Origin: Campylobacterota bacterium
GTDB lineage: Bacteria > Campylobacterota > Campylobacteria > Campylobacterales > SZUA-545
NCBI GenBank assembly: GCA_003561815.1
Contig: PWVP01000024.1
Location: forward strand, 1-8,360
DNA: 8,360 nt
Direction: 5' to 3'
In this document: positions 1-6,713 of the stretch, piece by piece
How positions within the stretch are numbered: position 1 is the first letter of the stretch
How the letters are laid out: each line of letters begins with the position of its first letter
Translations under genes and position numbers: made by a program
The notes under the pieces: model-generated
Seen by the model: only the letters and a program-made list of their open reading frames with translations
Told to the model about the DNA's origin: nothing
Database searches by the model: none

Positions 1-84
1 GTAACCCTCTACTCTAAAACCGATCAAGACACCGTCCAGACAGAAACCCTAAAGGCCATCATCCAAGAGGTGCTGCACTCGTAG
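1..84 (+). CDS. C-terminal end of a small protein, possibly a RelE/ParE-type toxin (partial)
   Basis: An open frame runs from the window edge to a TAG stop at 82-84 and encodes 27 residues starting VTLYSKTDQDTV and ending IIQEVLHS. A hydrophobic strand followed by 'YSKTDQ' and a final amphipathic helix resembles the C-terminus of RelE/ParE-superfamily toxins, which commonly end in a 'LYxKxxQxxxxxxExxxII' pattern. That is recollection of a family pattern applied to a very short piece, so the assignment is tentative. The HTH gene that follows begins 93 nt downstream with its own promoter, so the two need not be one operon, although toxin-first pairs (HigBA-like) exist. The 5' part of the gene lies outside the window. 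Confidence 0.4.
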   Translation, partial: VTLYSKTDQDTVQTETLKAIIQEVLHS

Positions 85-121
85 CGCCCTGTGACAAGCA
101 GCCTCTCTTTGGTTTTTGCGC

Positions 122-150
122 TTTACAATAGATCATATATGAGCTACAAT
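122..150 (+). promoter_or_regulatory. Predicted sigma70-type promoter of the HTH gene
   Basis: TTTACA at 122-127 and TACAAT at 145-150 are separated by 17 nt, each differing from the sigma70 consensus at one position. Transcription would start near 157, giving a leader of about 21 nt before the ATG at 178. The surrounding 120-165 stretch is markedly AT-rich compared with the rest of the window. Read from sequence only. Confidence 0.55.
133..142 (+). promoter_or_regulatory. Candidate operator palindrome in the promoter spacer
   Basis: TCATATATGA is a perfect 10-bp palindrome between the predicted -35 and -10 boxes of the HTH gene. A bound dimer here would block RNA polymerase, the usual layout for autorepression by an antitoxin-type HTH protein. 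Short AT-rich palindromes also occur by chance, and the assignment is inference from position. Confidence 0.35.
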
Positions 151-177
151 CATAAAAATATCTTCATTAGGGATCGT

Positions 178-489
178 ATGTTAGACATTCAGTTGGACAC
201 GCCCCGCTCGATGATGGAAACGATCGCAACGCGCTTTCGCGATCGGCGGCTCTTTCTCGGCCTGACCCAGCAGGGGCTGGCCGATCGTAGTGGGGTGAGT
301 CTGGGTACGCTCAAACGCTTTGAGCATAGCGGCCAGATCGCGCTGGAGTCGTTGCTAAAACTGGCGGCGATTTTAGAGTGCCTGGAGGATTTCCACGCCA
401 TCGCCCCGCCCGCAACCCCCGCCATCCGCTCGATCGACGATCTCATCACCGCCCCGAGAAAAAAACCCAGACGGGGACATAGGCGATGA
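178..489 (+). CDS. HipB-like XRE-family helix-turn-helix regulator (possible antitoxin)
   Basis: This 103-residue DNA-binding protein has an XRE-type helix-turn-helix at about residues 19-70. The core runs from LTQQGLADRSGV (29-40) into SLGTLKRFE (41-49), and a strongly basic tail (93-103, PRKKPRRGHRR) follows. The arrangement 'short N-terminus, IATRFRDRRL, LTQ..LADRSGVSLGTLKRFE, SLLKLA, basic tail' matches small regulators that usually sit directly upstream of HipA-family kinases. I chose ATG 178 because AGGGA lies 4 nt upstream and the protein then begins where the family does; an upstream start at 91 would place the predicted promoter inside the gene. Its stop overlaps an ATG in the ATGA arrangement typical of a coupled toxin gene, but only a 14-codon frame follows. 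It probably represses its own promoter. It could instead be partner to the toxin-like tail at 1-84. Confidence 0.75.
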   Translation: MLDIQLDTPRSMMETIATRFRDRRLFLGLTQQGLADRSGVSLGTLKRFEHSGQIALESLLKLAAILECLEDFHAIAPPATPAIRSIDDLITAPRKKPRRGHRR

Positions 490-530
490 TCAAGAGCGCG
501 ATGAGTTTTTTATCTGCGCACAACCGCTAG
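486..530 (+). pseudogene. Fourteen-codon ORF overlapping the HTH stop; possible start of a lost partner gene
   Basis: ATGA at 486-489 couples the HTH stop to a frame reading MIKSAMSFLSAHNR before a TAG at 528-530. In HipBA-like pairs the kinase gene starts exactly at such an overlap, so this may be the stump of a deleted or frameshifted hipA-type gene. Nothing after it resembles HipA; the next sequence is the convergent end of an unrelated gene. The peptide is too short to identify by itself, so this is inference from gene position and may be chance. Confidence 0.2.
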
Positions 531-531
531 T

Positions 532-963
532 TTAAATAGCCACAAGCTCGATGTCTAGCATATGCTTTGACTGGAGCATTTTGAGGAACCTTCCATCCAA
601 TCGCCCCTTTAACGAACAGATGCCGTTTTCCTCACTGATAAACACGAGTTTTGTCAACCGCCTTTCTGCAGCCCTATATTCATTATAGGTGAGCACCTTT
701 GCCAGATCCTTATAGAACTCGTGGTGCGTATTCTTTCCTGAAACCTTGAGTTCGTATGCTGTCTTGCTTTCCAAATCGACAACATCAATTCGTTCGTTAT
801 TTGAGCACGAGACCTTTACCTCCCCCAACACCTTACGATTGCAAACCTCTTCCTGCCACGCTTTCGTGATAACCTGTGCAGACTTGGTGTGCGCAGAAAC
901 ATCGCCTTTCCTGAGGCGATACTGCGAATGAATTTTTCTGAGAGCTCTAACAATCATCGACAC
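532..963 (-). CDS. Hypothetical protein with PD-(D/E)XK nuclease-like motif, probably acquired
   Basis: From the GTG start the protein is 143 residues. I do not recognise a named family. The centre contains ERIDVVD followed by AYELKVSGKN, giving D60, E71 and K73 in the D-X10-E-X-K spacing of the PD-(D/E)XK nuclease fold; E38/E39 in the preceding helix could complete a metal site. The remainder is mixed helix and strand with many basic residues, no signal peptide and no membrane segment. GTG 963 is preferred because GAGGG (971-975 on this strand) lies 7 nt upstream; TTG 966 and ATG 957 are alternatives. It follows the fliQ stop by 10 nt and could be co-transcribed. GC is about 46% against about 60% nearby, and it has one GATC and no CGATCG, which suggests transfer. 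A restriction, repair or defence role is inference. Confidence 0.6.
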   Translation of the reverse strand: MSMIVRALRKIHSQYRLRKGDVSAHTKSAQVITKAWQEEVCNRKVLGEVKVSCSNNERIDVVDLESKTAYELKVSGKNTHHEFYKDLAKVLTYNEYRAAERRLTKLVFISEENGICSLKGRLDGRFLKMLQSKHMLDIELVAI

Positions 964-973
964 CAAACCACCC

Positions 974-1246
974 TCACCCCACCGCCGGGAAGCTCGGGAT
1001 CATGTTAAAGGTTCGCATCGTGAAGTCGATCATCATGTTCATCATCCACGGCATGGTGAAGATCAGCACGATCGCCACCACGAGGATTTTGGGCACGAAG
1101 CTTAGGGTCATTTCGTTGATCTGTGTCGTCGCCTGGAAGATACTGATCACCAGACCCGCCACCAGACCACCGATGAGCATCGGCGCGGCGATCATCAGCG
1201 CCACCCTAAAGGTGTCGCTCGCGAGCATGATGAGTTGCCCTTCCAT
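974..1246 (-). CDS. fliQ: Flagellar type III export apparatus protein FliQ
   Basis: FliQ is a small subunit of the flagellar protein-export gate in the inner membrane, where it assembles with FliP and FliR. The 90-residue product has the normal family length and two membrane segments (about 13-37 and 50-70). These flank the conserved cytoplasmic-loop region starting FQATTQINEMTLSF (37-50), and LVISIFQATTQINE is diagnostic. The ATG at 1246 overlaps the upstream mqnD-like stop by one base (TGATG), so translation is probably coupled; a GTG at 1249 would add one residue. Neighbours other than fliP and fliR are usual for fliQ in Campylobacterota, where flagellar genes are scattered. It is transcribed away from recA. 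Confidence 0.95.
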   Translation of the reverse strand: MEGQLIMLASDTFRVALMIAAPMLIGGLVAGLVISIFQATTQINEMTLSFVPKILVVAIVLIFTMPWMMNMMIDFTMRTFNMIPSFPAVG

Positions 1247-2109
1247 CACGCCATCCGTTTAGCGAGGTATTCAGCGGGGATCAGCATCTCTTCGGCTTCG
1301 ATCCGATCCGCATACAGCCCCCGATCGAAACCCAGCCTAAAGAGTGTATTGATCGCCTTTAGATGCCGCTCATCGAGCGTGATAGAGTGTTCGTTGGCAT
1401 AGAGCGAGAGGTATTTTTTTAGCCCCGCTTCATCCACCCGCACCAGATCCCGCTCGATCAGCATCCGCCCGAGCAGCTCGCTATGGTGCACCGCCACCTC
1501 GACCGCCTTAGTCAAAACCCCCTCCAGCTCGATCGCGCGGTTTAGCGGCAGGGATCGGCGCATACACATGCCGCCCAGCGGTAGCGGCAGGTCATCGCCC
1601 GCCAGCTCACACCAGATGTCCCACAGCTCCGCCTCGACAGTCAGCTCCGCGCTAAAATCCAGAATCGACTCATGGATCAGCACCCCCGCATCCACCGCGC
1701 CGCTTCTCACCGCCTCTTCGATCTCTAAAAAGTTCATATAAACCGGACGGGCCAGCGGATAGGCGATACGAAAAAGCAGCGCGTTGGTGGTGTGTTCGCC
1801 ACTCAGTGCGACTTTAAACCGCTTTTTCAGGGGCCGATCGGCGCGGCGCACCAGTTTGGGCCCATACCCCTGCCCGAAGCTCGTCGCCGTGCGTAAAAGC
1901 GCCTGTTCGCGCCAGATATGCGGATAGAGCCCGAAGCTAATCGCCGTCACATCGTAGGTGCCTTTGAGCGCCGCTTCGTTGAGCGTCTGGATATCCGCCC
2001 CTAGGTTTGAAAGCTGCAGATCGCCTGTGCTCACCCAGCCCATACGGATCGCGTAGTACATAAAAATATCGTCCGCATCGGGGGAGTGGGCGATGGTGTA
2101 GCTCGGCAC
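1246..2109 (-). CDS. mqnD: MqnA/MqnD-family menaquinone biosynthesis protein, probably 1,4-dihydroxy-6-naphthoate synthase
   Basis: The family has a periplasmic-binding-protein-like fold and acts in the futalosine route to menaquinone, the respiratory quinone of Campylobacterota; MqnD cleaves cyclic dehypoxanthinyl-futalosine. The 287-residue product carries HSPDADD at 8-14 (the equivalent of the SPxxND segment), ISFGLYPHI at 57-65, GYGPKLV at 81-87, GEHTTN at 104-109 and the conserved IHE at 145-147. There is no signal peptide, so it should be cytoplasmic. GTG 2109 is chosen because AGGAG lies 4 nt upstream and MPSYTIAHSP is where the family begins. An in-frame ATG at 2160 would add 17 residues upstream of that Shine-Dalgarno, inside the predicted promoter, and the frame open further upstream is only antisense to recA. 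The choice of MqnD over MqnA rests on length and motifs and is less sure than the family. Confidence 0.8.
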   Translation of the reverse strand: MPSYTIAHSPDADDIFMYYAIRMGWVSTGDLQLSNLGADIQTLNEAALKGTYDVTAISFGLYPHIWREQALLRTATSFGQGYGPKLVRRADRPLKKRFKVALSGEHTTNALLFRIAYPLARPVYMNFLEIEEAVRSGAVDAGVLIHESILDFSAELTVEAELWDIWCELAGDDLPLPLGGMCMRRSLPLNRAIELEGVLTKAVEVAVHHSELLGRMLIERDLVRVDEAGLKKYLSLYANEHSITLDERHLKAINTLFRLGFDRGLYADRIEAEEMLIPAEYLAKRMA

Positions 2110-2113
2110 GGGG

Positions 2114-2118
2114 CTCCT
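2114..2118 (-). promoter_or_regulatory. Ribosome binding site that decides the mqnD start
   Basis: AGGAG on the minus strand lies 4 nt before GTG 2109 and downstream of the rival ATG at 2160, which has no comparable site. It supports the GTG start. A 5-bp inverted repeat (ATTGC/GCAAT, 2122-2126 and 2132-2136) sits just upstream in the leader and could form a weak hairpin. Confidence 0.6.
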
Positions 2119-2147
2119 ATCATTGCGATTTGCAATCTTTGGGAGCA

Positions 2148-2153
2148 ATTTTA
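2148..2153 (-). promoter_or_regulatory. Predicted -10 box for the mqnD-fliQ unit
   Basis: The minus strand reads GGATAAAATTG, with TAAAAT at 2153-2148, a typical Campylobacterota -10 hexamer. Initiation near 2141 would leave a leader of about 30 nt to GTG 2109. No clear -35 is seen, which is normal in this group. The box forms one arm of the shared palindrome at 2148-2171. Confidence 0.5.
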
Positions 2154-2165
2154 TCCGCATGCAGG

Positions 2166-2171
2166 TAAAAT
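2166..2171 (+). promoter_or_regulatory. Predicted -10 box for the recA operon
   Basis: GGTAAAATGAG contains the hexamer TAAAAT, followed by AT-rich GAATATTA. Initiation near 2178 gives a leader of about 25 nt to ATG 2203, with GAAGGA at 2189-2194 as Shine-Dalgarno. No convincing -35 is visible. It is the only promoter-like site I could find for the plus-strand genes up to the window end. Confidence 0.5.
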
Positions 2172-2202
2172 GAGCGAATATTACGCGTGAAGGAACCGCT
2201 CG

Positions 2203-3237
<1,035 letters not shown>

Positions 3238-3246
3238 AGGAATAAG

Positions 3247-4524
3247 ATGATCTATATCGATAATGTCAGCGCCGATGAGGTGATCGACTCACGGGGTAAC
3301 CCCACTGTCCGCGCCACCGTGGCCCTGAGCGACGGGACAAAAGCGAGCGCCGTCGTCCCCAGCGGCGCCTCCACCGGAAAGCGCGAAGCGCTGGAGCTGC
3401 GCGATCAGGACGATCGCTACGGCGGCAAAGGGGTCTTACAAGCGGTCGAAAATGTCAACACCACCCTCGCCGATGAGCTGGTGGGGCTTTCACCTTTTGA
3501 TCAGGCCGCTATCGATATGCTGATGAAAGATGTGGACGGCACCGAGAACTACTCCGCGCTGGGGGCCAATGCGGTTTTAGGGGTCTCCATGGCGGTTGCC
3601 CGAGCGGCGGCTCAGAGTCTGGGTGTGCCGCTTTATCGCTACCTCGGCGGCGTCCATGGCGCCACCCTGCCCGTACCGATGCTCAATGTCATCAACGGCG
3701 GCAGCCACGCGGATAACAGCATCGATTTTCAGGAGTATATGATTATGCCCACCGGCTTTGGCTCCTTCGCCGAAGCGCTGCGGGCCAGTGCGGAGACCTT
3801 CCATGCGCTTAAAAAGATCCTCAGCGATCGAAACGAGGTGACCGCACTGGGCGATGAGGGGGGCTTCGCGCCCAACCTCAAAGACAACGAAGAGCCGATT
3901 ATCCTATTGATGGAGGCGATCGAAAAGGCGGGCTACAAACCGGGCGAGCAGATCGCTATCGCGATGGATGTGGCCAGCAGCGAGTTTTATGACGGCAAAG
4001 GCTACAAGCTCGATGCCGAAGGGGGCAAGGTGCTCAGCAGTGCCCAGATGGTGGACTACCTCGATCGGCTGGTGGATAAGTACCCGATCGTGAGCATCGA
4101 AGATGCCCTGGACGAGGGCGATTGGGAGGGGTGGAAGCTGCTCACCGAAAAGCTGGGGCATAAAACCCAGCTGGTAGGCGACGACCTCTTCGTGACCAAT
4201 AAAAAGATCCTCGCTGAAGGGATCGCTAAAGAGATCGGCAACTCCATTTTGATCAAACTCAACCAGATCGGCTCGGTCACCGAGACGCTCCAGACCATCC
4301 GCCTGGCGCATAAAAACGGCTACACCACCGTCGTCAGCCATCGCAGCGGCGAGAGCGAGGACACCTTTATCGCCGATCTGGCCGTCGCGGTCAATGCCGG
4401 TCAGATTAAAACCGGCTCCATGAGCCGCAGCGAGCGGGTCGCCAAATACAACCGTCTGCTTGAGATCGATCGCCAAATGGCCGGCGGCCACTTCCCCGGC
4501 GATACGCTCTTTAAGCGGGCGTAA
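3247..4524 (+). CDS. eno: Enolase (phosphopyruvate hydratase)
   Basis: Enolase interconverts 2-phosphoglycerate and phosphoenolpyruvate in the cytoplasm, with magnesium ligands in a TIM-barrel domain. The 425-residue product is full length. It has the SGASTGKREALELRD loop (39-53), FQEYMI with E163, the catalytic-acid/base segment GDEGGFAP (202-209, E204), metal ligands D241, E285 and the GDD at 311-313, K337 in LIKLNQIGS, SHRSGE with H365, and IKTGSMSRSER with K388. All expected active-site residues are present. AAAGGA at 3236-3241 spans the recA stop, 5 nt before the ATG, and the intergenic gap is only 9 nt, so co-transcription with recA is very likely. Adjacent recA-eno is conserved in Helicobacter and Campylobacter relatives. 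Confidence 0.99.
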   Translation: MIYIDNVSADEVIDSRGNPTVRATVALSDGTKASAVVPSGASTGKREALELRDQDDRYGGKGVLQAVENVNTTLADELVGLSPFDQAAIDMLMKDVDGTENYSALGANAVLGVSMAVARAAAQSLGVPLYRYLGGVHGATLPVPMLNVINGGSHADNSIDFQEYMIMPTGFGSFAEALRASAETFHALKKILSDRNEVTALGDEGGFAPNLKDNEEPIILLMEAIEKAGYKPGEQIAIAMDVASSEFYDGKGYKLDAEGGKVLSSAQMVDYLDRLVDKYPIVSIEDALDEGDWEGWKLLTEKLGHKTQLVGDDLFVTNKKILAEGIAKEIGNSILIKLNQIGSVTETLQTIRLAHKNGYTTVVSHRSGESEDTFIADLAVAVNAGQIKTGSMSRSERVAKYNRLLEIDRQMAGGHFPGDTLFKRA

Positions 4525-4535
4525 GCGAGAGCCGG

Positions 4536-4814
4536 GTGGCCCACCAGACACACGAACTACGCGATGAACTCCTCGGTCAGCCGCAAAAGCGGCGCTTAGC
4601 GCTAGGGCGGCGCCATCTGATCCTGCTAGGCGTCATCGCGGCACTGGGGGCCTACACCCACTCGCTCCTCTTTGGGCACAGCTCACTTCTGCAGCTGCTC
4701 GCACTTCAAGAGAAAAAGACCCATCTAGAGCAGCGGATCGATCGGCTAAAGAGCGAAAACGCCGATCTGCACCGCCTCCTTTATGAGCTCGATCTCCTCC
4801 GGAGCGATCGCTAA
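4536..4814 (+). CDS. FtsB/DivIC-like small membrane protein with coiled coil
   Basis: This 92-residue protein has a basic N-terminal cytoplasmic part, one membrane segment at about 27-46 and a leucine-rich coiled coil at about 50-90 (LQEKKTHLEQRIDRLKSEN and on). That plan, short cytoplasmic tail, single helix, extracytoplasmic coiled coil, is the FtsB/DivIC (septum formation initiator) plan, whose members join the FtsL/FtsQ division complex in the periplasm. Sequence similarity in such proteins is weak, so function is inferred. The start is GTG 4536 with GCGAGAG just upstream; no in-frame ATG competes. It lies 11 nt after eno and overlaps the next gene by one base (TAATG). A small gene of this type is found between eno and the AMIN gene in relatives. 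Confidence 0.75.
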   Translation: MAHQTHELRDELLGQPQKRRLALGRRHLILLGVIAALGAYTHSLLFGHSSLLQLLALQEKKTHLEQRIDRLKSENADLHRLLYELDLLRSDR

Positions 4815-5422
4815 TGCGGCTGCTGTGGCTGCTTCTTCCCGCTCTACTGCTTGCACGCAGCAACCCCTTCGAGCCGCTGACAGAGCCCGATCACATCAGC
4901 CACTCCAGAGCGATTCCGCCGCCACAGCTTGATGAGCAGAATATCTCCCTGCCCCCCTCAGCGCGCATTCTCAAATCGGTCATTCTGGTCCATCAGGATC
5001 TCGACGGCTCGATCAACCAGATCGAGCAGCGCATCGAGCGGATGATCGACCACAACGCCCCGGTGGTCATCACGCAGCCCTCGGCACGCACCCTCCCACG
5101 GCAGATGGGGGTCTATCGACCGGTTGAAGCGCTCGAGGCGTACGGCCCCCTGCGCCTCTTTGTGGCAGAGGATGTTCTCAAGATCGAAACCGAGCACACC
5201 CTAAAAAACAGCTTTTTTAAACCCAGCCCCCAGCGCATTGTGCTCGATTTCGAGCGCGATACGCCGGTCGATCCGGCCAGCGCCCCGCTTTTTGGCGGCT
5301 ACTTCTCCCACGCGAGCATCGAGCCGCACAGCGGCTTTTTCCGGCTGATCGTCACCCTCAAGAGCCACTACCCTTTCACGGTCGAGCCGGTGAAAAACGG
5401 CTACCTCTTAGGGCTCAACTGA
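4814..5422 (+). CDS. Exported AMIN-domain-like protein
   Basis: The 202-residue product begins MRLLWLLLPALLLARSNPF, a short signal peptide probably cut near residue 15. A proline-rich spacer (33-50) and a middle region (51-90) follow. The C-terminal part (about 111-202) is beta-rich, with RIVLDFERDTPVD (141-153) and GFFRLIVTLKSHYPFTVEPV (174-193), as in AMIN domains, which bind peptidoglycan or position periplasmic envelope machinery. I recognise the domain type only, not a named gene. The ATG overlaps the preceding TAA and the stop overlaps aroK's ATG, so translation is probably coupled on both sides. Pairing with the FtsB-like gene suggests an envelope or division role; that is inference. 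Confidence 0.7.
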   Translation: MRLLWLLLPALLLARSNPFEPLTEPDHISHSRAIPPPQLDEQNISLPPSARILKSVILVHQDLDGSINQIEQRIERMIDHNAPVVITQPSARTLPRQMGVYRPVEALEAYGPLRLFVAEDVLKIETEHTLKNSFFKPSPQRIVLDFERDTPVDPASAPLFGGYFSHASIEPHSGFFRLIVTLKSHYPFTVEPVKNGYLLGLN

Positions 5423-5913
5423 TGACGACGCCCCACTCCAACACCCTGCTGATCGGCTTTATGGCTTCAGGCAAAAGCAGCGTCGGACGGCTACTGGCCC
5501 AAAGAAGCGATCGCTGGTTTATCGACACCGATGCGCTCATCGCCACCATGGCGGGCAAAAGCATCTCCGCCATCTTTGAAGAGGAGGGGGAGGGGCGCTT
5601 TCGTGCCTGGGAGGTTCGTCTGAGCAAGTGGCTTCAAGATCACATCACCGGCGCCGTGATCGCCACAGGGGGTGGCATGCCGCTGGTGTGCAACAACCTC
5701 AAGGCGATCGGCGAAGTGATCTGGCTCGATGCACCGCTGGAGGTGATCGAGTCCCGGCTTGCCCAACCGGGCGAGTCGGGTAGCCGCCCGCTGGCCGATG
5801 AGGCGCTCCAGACGCGTTATCACGAACGACGCAGCATCTATGCGCGCACCGCCCACCGCCAGATCGATGCCAGCGGTTCTGTCGAGGCGGTTCTGGAGCG
5901 CCTCTTTTTATGA
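5422..5913 (+). CDS. aroK: Shikimate kinase
   Basis: Shikimate kinase phosphorylates shikimate at the 3-hydroxyl with ATP on the way to chorismate. At 163 residues the protein has normal length. It shows the P-loop GFMASGKS (12-19), DTD at 35-37 (shikimate and magnesium contact), the FEEEGEGRFRAWE segment (52-64) with its conserved arginine, GGG at 83-85, the lid arginine in SRPL (R122) and the ERR at 135-137 near the adenine pocket. It starts at ATG 5422, overlapping the preceding TGA (TGATG), and ends in an ATGA overlap with the next gene. The eno-small protein-AMIN-aroK order matches Helicobacter pylori as I recall it, which supports the taxonomic placement. Confidence 0.96.
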   Translation: MTTPHSNTLLIGFMASGKSSVGRLLAQRSDRWFIDTDALIATMAGKSISAIFEEEGEGRFRAWEVRLSKWLQDHITGAVIATGGGMPLVCNNLKAIGEVIWLDAPLEVIESRLAQPGESGSRPLADEALQTRYHERRSIYARTAHRQIDASGSVEAVLERLFL

Positions 5914-6713
5914 GCATCACCACCCTGCTGCTGGCCGCCCTTTTGGGCTATCTGCTGGCGATTGTACTGCTCTGGCTGTTTCAGGAACGGCTGATCTTTC
6001 CCGCCTACCGATCGCGCCGCACTCCGCTAGAGCGCGCCCCTGCGGGGCTGGAGACACTCTTTGAGGCGCGCGATGGCACCGCCTTGGAGGGGTTCTGGCT
6101 TAAAGCGCGCGGCGATCGGCTGCTACTCTGGTTTGATGGCAACAGCGACAATGTCCACCAGCTGCTGCCCCACATCACCCACCGCTTTAAAAACCTCGAT
6201 ATCGCCGCCCTCAACTACCGCGGCTACGGCAAAAGCCAGGGCCGCCCCAGCCAGGAGGCCCTCTTTGAGGATGCGCTGGCGATCTACGATCACTACAGCC
6301 AAGGCTATCGCCGCATCTATCTGCTCGGGCGCAGCCTTGGAAGCGGTGTGGCCAGCTTCCTCTCCGGTCAGCGTAAAACCGATGGGTTGATTCTGATCAC
6401 CCCCTTTCGATCGATTCGCGATCTCGCACGGCTGCGCTTTCCCTTTGTGCCGCTGGGGTTTTTAGTTCGCCACCCCTTTGAGTCGTGGCGCTACCTGCAG
6501 ACTGGCCAGATCCCCGTCGCCCTTCTGGGGGTCAAACGCGATCGCATCACCCCCGAAGCGCAGGCACAGGCGCTCAAAAAGCACATCCGGCACCTGATCA
6601 AAGAGGAGTGGCTTAACGACACCACCCACGCGGCGGTGATCCACCATCCGCGCTATTTCACCTTTATCGAGGAGGCGATCGAAGCCTTCGAGACCCACCA
6701 CAAGGAGAGCTGA
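5910..6713 (+). CDS. Membrane-anchored alpha/beta hydrolase (BEM46/YfhR-like)
   Basis: The 267-residue product has an N-terminal membrane anchor (about 5-24) followed by an alpha/beta hydrolase domain. LLLWFDGNSDN (71-81) stands where the oxyanion strand usually has HGN, LNYRGYGKSQGRPS lies at 101-114, and the nucleophile elbow GRSLGSG at 140-146 gives S142. Likely acid and base are D211 in GVKRDRITP and H240 in DTTHAAV. The family includes BEM46 and YfhR-type hydrolases of unknown substrate. The catalytic domain could face either side of the membrane; few positive residues precede the helix and several arginines follow it (RSRR, 34-37), so a cytoplasmic domain is plausible. The start overlaps aroK's stop (ATGA) and the stop overlaps the sixA-like ATG. 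Confidence 0.85.
   Translation: MSITTLLLAALLGYLLAIVLLWLFQERLIFPAYRSRRTPLERAPAGLETLFEARDGTALEGFWLKARGDRLLLWFDGNSDNVHQLLPHITHRFKNLDIAALNYRGYGKSQGRPSQEALFEDALAIYDHYSQGYRRIYLLGRSLGSGVASFLSGQRKTDGLILITPFRSIRDLARLRFPFVPLGFLVRHPFESWRYLQTGQIPVALLGVKRDRITPEAQAQALKKHIRHLIKEEWLNDTTHAAVIHHPRYFTFIEEAIEAFETHHKES

Larger units (their letters stand above)
2148..2171. repeat. 24-bp imperfect palindrome in the recA/mqnD divergent promoter region
   Basis: Arms ATTTTATCCGCA (2148-2159) and TGCAGGTAAAAT (2160-2171) pair at 10 of 12 positions around the centre GCATGC. Each outer end is a TAAAAT -10-like box on opposite strands. This may be only a back-to-back promoter pair or may also be a site for a dimeric regulator. 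It does not match an Escherichia coli LexA box. Confidence 0.55.

Noticed and set aside
91..177. Upstream start adding 29 residues to the HTH protein
   Set aside because: The extension would place the predicted promoter and palindrome inside the gene and has no family resemblance; ATG 178 has a Shine-Dalgarno and the expected N-terminus.
486..535. Possible bidirectional terminator between the convergent HTH and nuclease-like genes
   Set aside because: GCGC repeats flank a T-run (about 506-511), but no stable stem with a following U-tract is formed in either direction.
2148..2171. LexA or SOS box controlling recA
   Set aside because: The palindrome does not match CTG-N10-CAG or the GAAC-type box, and Campylobacterota generally lack LexA; promoter symmetry explains it better.
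3904..4551. 215-codon open frame on the minus strand opposite eno
   Set aside because: It is the antisense shadow of a fully conserved enolase gene in GC-rich DNA and has no recognisable domain.
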